NCBI RefSeq assembly: GCF_030463535.1
Contig: NC_132888.1
Coordinates: 33,006,769-33,070,768 of the forward strand
DNA: 64,000 bases
From: Salminus brasiliensis
Lineage: Eukaryota > Chordata > Actinopteri > Characiformes > Bryconidae
Reading direction: 5' to 3'
Under the pieces are notes generated by a model. The model made no database searches. It saw only the letters and a program-made list of their open reading frames with translations, and was not told the DNA's origin. The translations under genes and the position numbers were made by a program. Below, piece after piece: positions 60,471 to 64,000 of this stretch; the first letter of the stretch is position 1; each line of letters opens with the position of its first letter.

Positions 60471-61519
60471 AAACCCTCTGTATTTACTTTTATATAAATG
60501 CTATAAATCTCTTGATTGTAGACTTTGACAGTAATACACCTACCTAGATGCTGTAAAGTGTTCCAACAAGGAACTAATTCTGTGTTCACATCAGTTGTCC
60601 TCGGGAGGCTTTTTGGTGCTACGGAGCTTGACAGTGCATTCCTTTTTTCCAGGTCTACTTTTGTAAGTCGTTAAGGGGTAAGTTGTTGATTTGGCCCTTT
60701 AAAAGTTTTTGCCATCTTTCCAATTTTTGTATTTTCAGCCTAATGATGGCCTTCTATGCCTGTATCATCATCTCTTTGAACTTTGACTAATGACTACTGA
60801 CTAATGAAAAGCTTTCAAATAAAAATTCAACACCTGAAATAATCTCCATACCTACAGACTTTAATGCCTTATGAAATAATGAGGGATCAGGCCACACCTT
60901 GTCATGAAATGGTTTATTGGTCAGTTGTCTAATTTCTTTTGAACCTGTGGGACTATATAGGAACTGTACAGACAATGGCTTTAATTCCTGAGTTAATTTT
61001 TTTTTACAAAATCCTTTGAATTAAAGCTGAATATGTACACGGTAATTATGTTTTGATATTTTTATTTTGTATTGATTTTACATCCAGATGCAAAATGACA
61101 AACATTGTATACCTGTAAATATGAATAGACGTGACTGTATGTGGAAGGCAATTACAGCATGTATAAAAAATTTGGTGTTTTATTGACTTTGCAGTGAACG
61201 GTGTGTTTTGAAACTCCAAATCTATACTACAGACTACATTTTTGTTTTGTCATATTGCTAACTCACATCTACAGAATTTAAGATGAACTGGTATACTTTC
61301 ACTGAAGCAGCTGCCCATTGCTTCTGTATGAAATGGAAAAAAGAAGTGCAGACGGATGACAACATTGTGACAAGAATGAATCACACATGGATCAAAGAGA
61401 TTTGGGGTATGTTTAAGAGCAGAATGCGAGAAGAAAGAATAGCATTAGATTATGAAGCAAGTGATTCTCTATGTGCTCTTGGGACTCAAAGAACATCAGC
61501 TTCTACAGAAGACAGATAC

Positions 61520-61521
<2 letters not shown>

Positions 61522-61571
<50 letters not shown>
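61522..61571. repeat. (GT)n microsatellite
   Basis: A perfect GT run of 25 units. Confidence 0.95.
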
Positions 61572-61572
<1 letters not shown>

Positions 61573-62329
61573 ATGACATTAAGTGAGAGCGTATTAACCT
61601 ACTGTAGTTTAATGAAAGTTAAGAGTTTTGTGGAAGTAAGACAGCGAGAGTAAATTGAAAAAAGATGTGTGCTGTTGTAAAATGATGGCTAAATATGCTA
61701 ATGTCTTTGTTTACCCAAAACAACAACATTAGCGTGATCATCACTCAAGGATGAAAATAAGGCGTATGCGCATAATCACAAATCACGACGTGGTTTCTCT
61801 GACTGGAAAAGGGTGAAAAAAACAAAACGCCAATTACTCCACAGAAATCTGCTCTCAGTTAGCCCTCATCTTTTTCACTCCAGAGAACATCACGGTTCCT
61901 TTGAGCTGCACAGCCACCTGGAGCCAATGAACTAGGTCTGTACGGCCTACTGTAAGTAATGCCCTGCAGCATATGGGGTTGTGGCAGCTTTGATTAGTTT
62001 TATCCTTATGGTTATTATAATTCTGTACAACTTCAGGAAACAGTAAACACTGTGGCTACTAATGTGTTGTGATATGGTGCACAGAGAAGGAGTCAAGCAT
62101 AATTTATCTTTTTTATATATACTTTTTAAACTTATTGACCCTTTCTCTGCCTTTCTCTCTTTCAGTTATTCTATCTTCTTCTTTGCTCTCCACTCAGCCA
62201 GTGACCTCTTGTCATTTGGCTTATGATAATGGGTGCACACACACTGGCTTGTTTATCAGGACATGGGATTATTAATATGTCCCTGTATTTTCTTAGCCAC
62301 TTCTTCCATTGGATGCAAGGCAGGAATAT

Positions 62330-62405
62330 TCTTGAGTAAATAACGAAGCACTTTTGTAAGTCGCTCTAGATAAAAGTGTCTGCTAAATGTTGTAAATATA
62401 AATGC
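62330..62405 (+). repeat. L2/SINE tail fragment
   Basis: 'gtaagtcgctctagataaaa' followed by 'gtgtctgctaaatgttgtaa', the short shared 3' end of the L2 and SINE copies in this window. Confidence 0.7.
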
Positions 62406-62734
62406 AAACTCCTCACAGTCAAGAGTGGGGATGGAATTCATAACTCCAGGCCACTGGAGCTGTGTGTCACAGACAATACCAGCAAATATATATTTTTTAA
62501 ATGTACATATATATGTTATTTTATCAACCACATAGCTCATAATACCTCCTCACAAACATTTTCCAGCTCAGCTGTTGCATGGTCAGGTGTATATTACTCC
62601 CTCATTGTCTAGAGTTCATTTTAAGTTTACTTTCACAGTACAGATGGAATTTCAATTATAAAATTGCATAGATATATTAATACCCCCTGCCATCGCATAC
62701 ATTATACTGCAAATGATACCAGGCCTCCTTAAAG

Positions 62735-62960
62735 AAGCATTATGCAAAAATTGGTATTTCTTGCTCCTGGGCCCCCCTCTACTATCAAGAATTGCAATTT
62801 GTGCTCAGAGCCCCCCTAAATGATACACTTTTCTGTACTGAGAGATACAGGTCCATCACTGAAAGTGAAAGAAACATGTGGACTGAGGTGGTAAAGTAAT
62901 ATTATTGGATTTTTCACAAATATGACTCTGGTAATGCAGCATTATGCAGTTCCAACAAGC
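62735..62960 (+). repeat. Unnamed 220-bp dispersed repeat, copy 3
   Basis: The best preserved copy: 'aaaattggtatttcttgctc', 'tccatcactgaaagtgaaag', 'gtaatattattggatttttc' and 'gcagcattatgcagtt'. A partial copy of its right half is at about 40,500-40,660. Confidence 0.6.
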
Positions 62961-63816
62961 GTTGTCATGCCAGATTTTCTTTTGAATGAAGAGACAATGG
63001 TGTTTGATGGTATATCACTTCTATGTACCAGACTCTCCTTACCATGTATGTATGGTTATCTCCCTTTAACACCACTGACATAAAAATAAATGCTAAAAAC
63101 CTTTGCACTGTTATTATTTACTTTCCCTTCTGGATGACTAAAAAAATGCTATCTAGCTATTTATTTATCTGTCTGTCTCTCTGCAAGTTTTTAACATTGT
63201 TTCTCATTGGGCCCCGCTAAACATCCCTAGCATATGAAATATATATATTTTTTTTTAGTTTTAGGACTTTTGGTCCCCACATAGAGTGAAATACACATGC
63301 AGCCTCTCTCACTCTCTTTATGTAATAGGTGGTGGGATGTTAAAAGGATAAGGGTGTTTAAACATTACCCGTCACTATTCGCCAACAGCCAAGGAAATAT
63401 CAACCCTCATAGACATCTTTTCATTGCACTCACAAAAAAAAGAAAGTAGTCATTTTAACACACAATATCACCAGACGAATATTCAATTAAAGGCGCTGGG
63501 TCCTTACAGCTTCCTTTAACACCACACTAATGAGTTTTAATAGAAGGAAAGGCAGAAGTGTGCTCCCTATTCGAATCTGCTGAAGGCTTACTAATTACAC
63601 TAAAAAGCCTGGCAGCGGATGTAATGTTAGTGTGACGTGTGACTTGTAAATGGAGCCATAAACAGGTGTGTGTGTGTGTGTGCGCGCGCATGCATATTCT
63701 GAGTAGCTATTGATGGATATGTAAGCCTAGACACGTCACCTCTGGATGAAGTTTGAGTGTTTGTAGTAAATTAGACACATTAGACATGGCTGGATGGCAC
63801 AAAAGAATGGGAGGAG

Positions 63817-63819
<3 letters not shown>

Positions 63820-63849
<30 letters not shown>
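63820..63849. repeat. (CA)n microsatellite
   Basis: A CA run of about 15 units. A shorter GT/GC run lies at about 63,667-63,688. Confidence 0.95.
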
Positions 63850-63851
<2 letters not shown>

Positions 63852-64000
63852 AGACACACAGAAAGAACATCCTCACACAGAATAGAAGAAAATACATCTT
63901 GCTTCCGTGTATCTAAGAGTACAGATGACTTAACTGTGGTTGCAAGCCAAAGTATTCACACAGCTGTCCTCAACCAAGTCTCAATCTTCAGCCCCTTAAA

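Larger units (their letters stand above)
45026..64000. other. Intergenic region 5' of MASP1
   Basis: I find no recognisable gene. The region holds a SINE, three decayed Tc1-like elements on the - strand, an internally deleted one on the + strand, two LINE tails, a retroelement 3' region, a degenerate minisatellite and three copies of an unnamed 220-bp repeat. Microsatellites include GT at 61,522-61,571 and CA at 63,820-63,849. The remaining DNA is AT-rich with only short frames. Confidence 0.6.

Noticed and set aside
61283..61576. 97-codon frame on the + strand
   Set aside because: It runs into a GT microsatellite, has no recognisable domain and no clear splice sites at either end.

Overview
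The window is animal nuclear DNA, almost certainly from a ray-finned fish and probably an ostariophysan (characin, catfish or relative). The grounds are split genes with GT/AG introns and matching phases, very dense dinucleotide microsatellites, many Tc1-type transposon copies, L2-like LINE tails with the 'taagtcgctctggataagagcgtctgctaaatg' type 3' end, and tRNA-derived SINEs. There are no bacterial operons, CRISPR arrays or rRNA genes. The species call is inference.

Two host genes can be reconstructed exon by exon. OSTN (osteocrin/musclin) lies on the + strand from a TATA promoter at about 13.3 kb to a 3' UTR exon at about 22.2 kb. Its three coding exons join in phase into a 132-residue secreted prohormone. 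MASP1 lies on the - strand from 44,868 down to 24,922. Twelve coding exons join in phase into a 757-residue protein with the order signal peptide, CUB1, EGF, CUB2, CCP1, CCP2, linker, serine protease. The protease is the MASP-3 type (one exon, AGC serine codon, no histidine-loop cysteine). No MASP-1-type protease exons were found in the 2.6 kb between the MASP-3 stop and the end of OSTN. The two genes are tail to tail.

Layout: 1-13.3 kb is intergenic DNA with microsatellites, SINE and Tc1 debris and one possible non-coding exon near 6.5 kb. 13.3-22.4 kb is OSTN, with a SINE nested in a MITE and Tc1 remnants in its introns. 22.4-24.9 kb is the convergent spacer. 24.9-44.9 kb is MASP1, whose introns hold a full-length Tc1 element with an uninterrupted transposase (30.5-32.1 kb), an L2-like LINE end, a hAT-type MITE and a GC-rich block. 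44.9-64 kb is intergenic DNA 5' of MASP1: transposon remnants, a degenerate minisatellite at 55 kb and repeat copies, with no gene I can recognise.

The genes act separately. MASP-3 is a plasma protease of the lectin/alternative complement pathway that circulates with MBL, ficolins or collectins. Osteocrin is a peptide hormone that binds the natriuretic-peptide clearance receptor. The most interesting observations are the apparent MASP-3-only design, a candidate MAp44-like alternative terminal exon at 29,075-29,136, two MASP1 exons whose 3' splice sites sit directly behind long TG repeats, and the intact-looking Tc1 copy.
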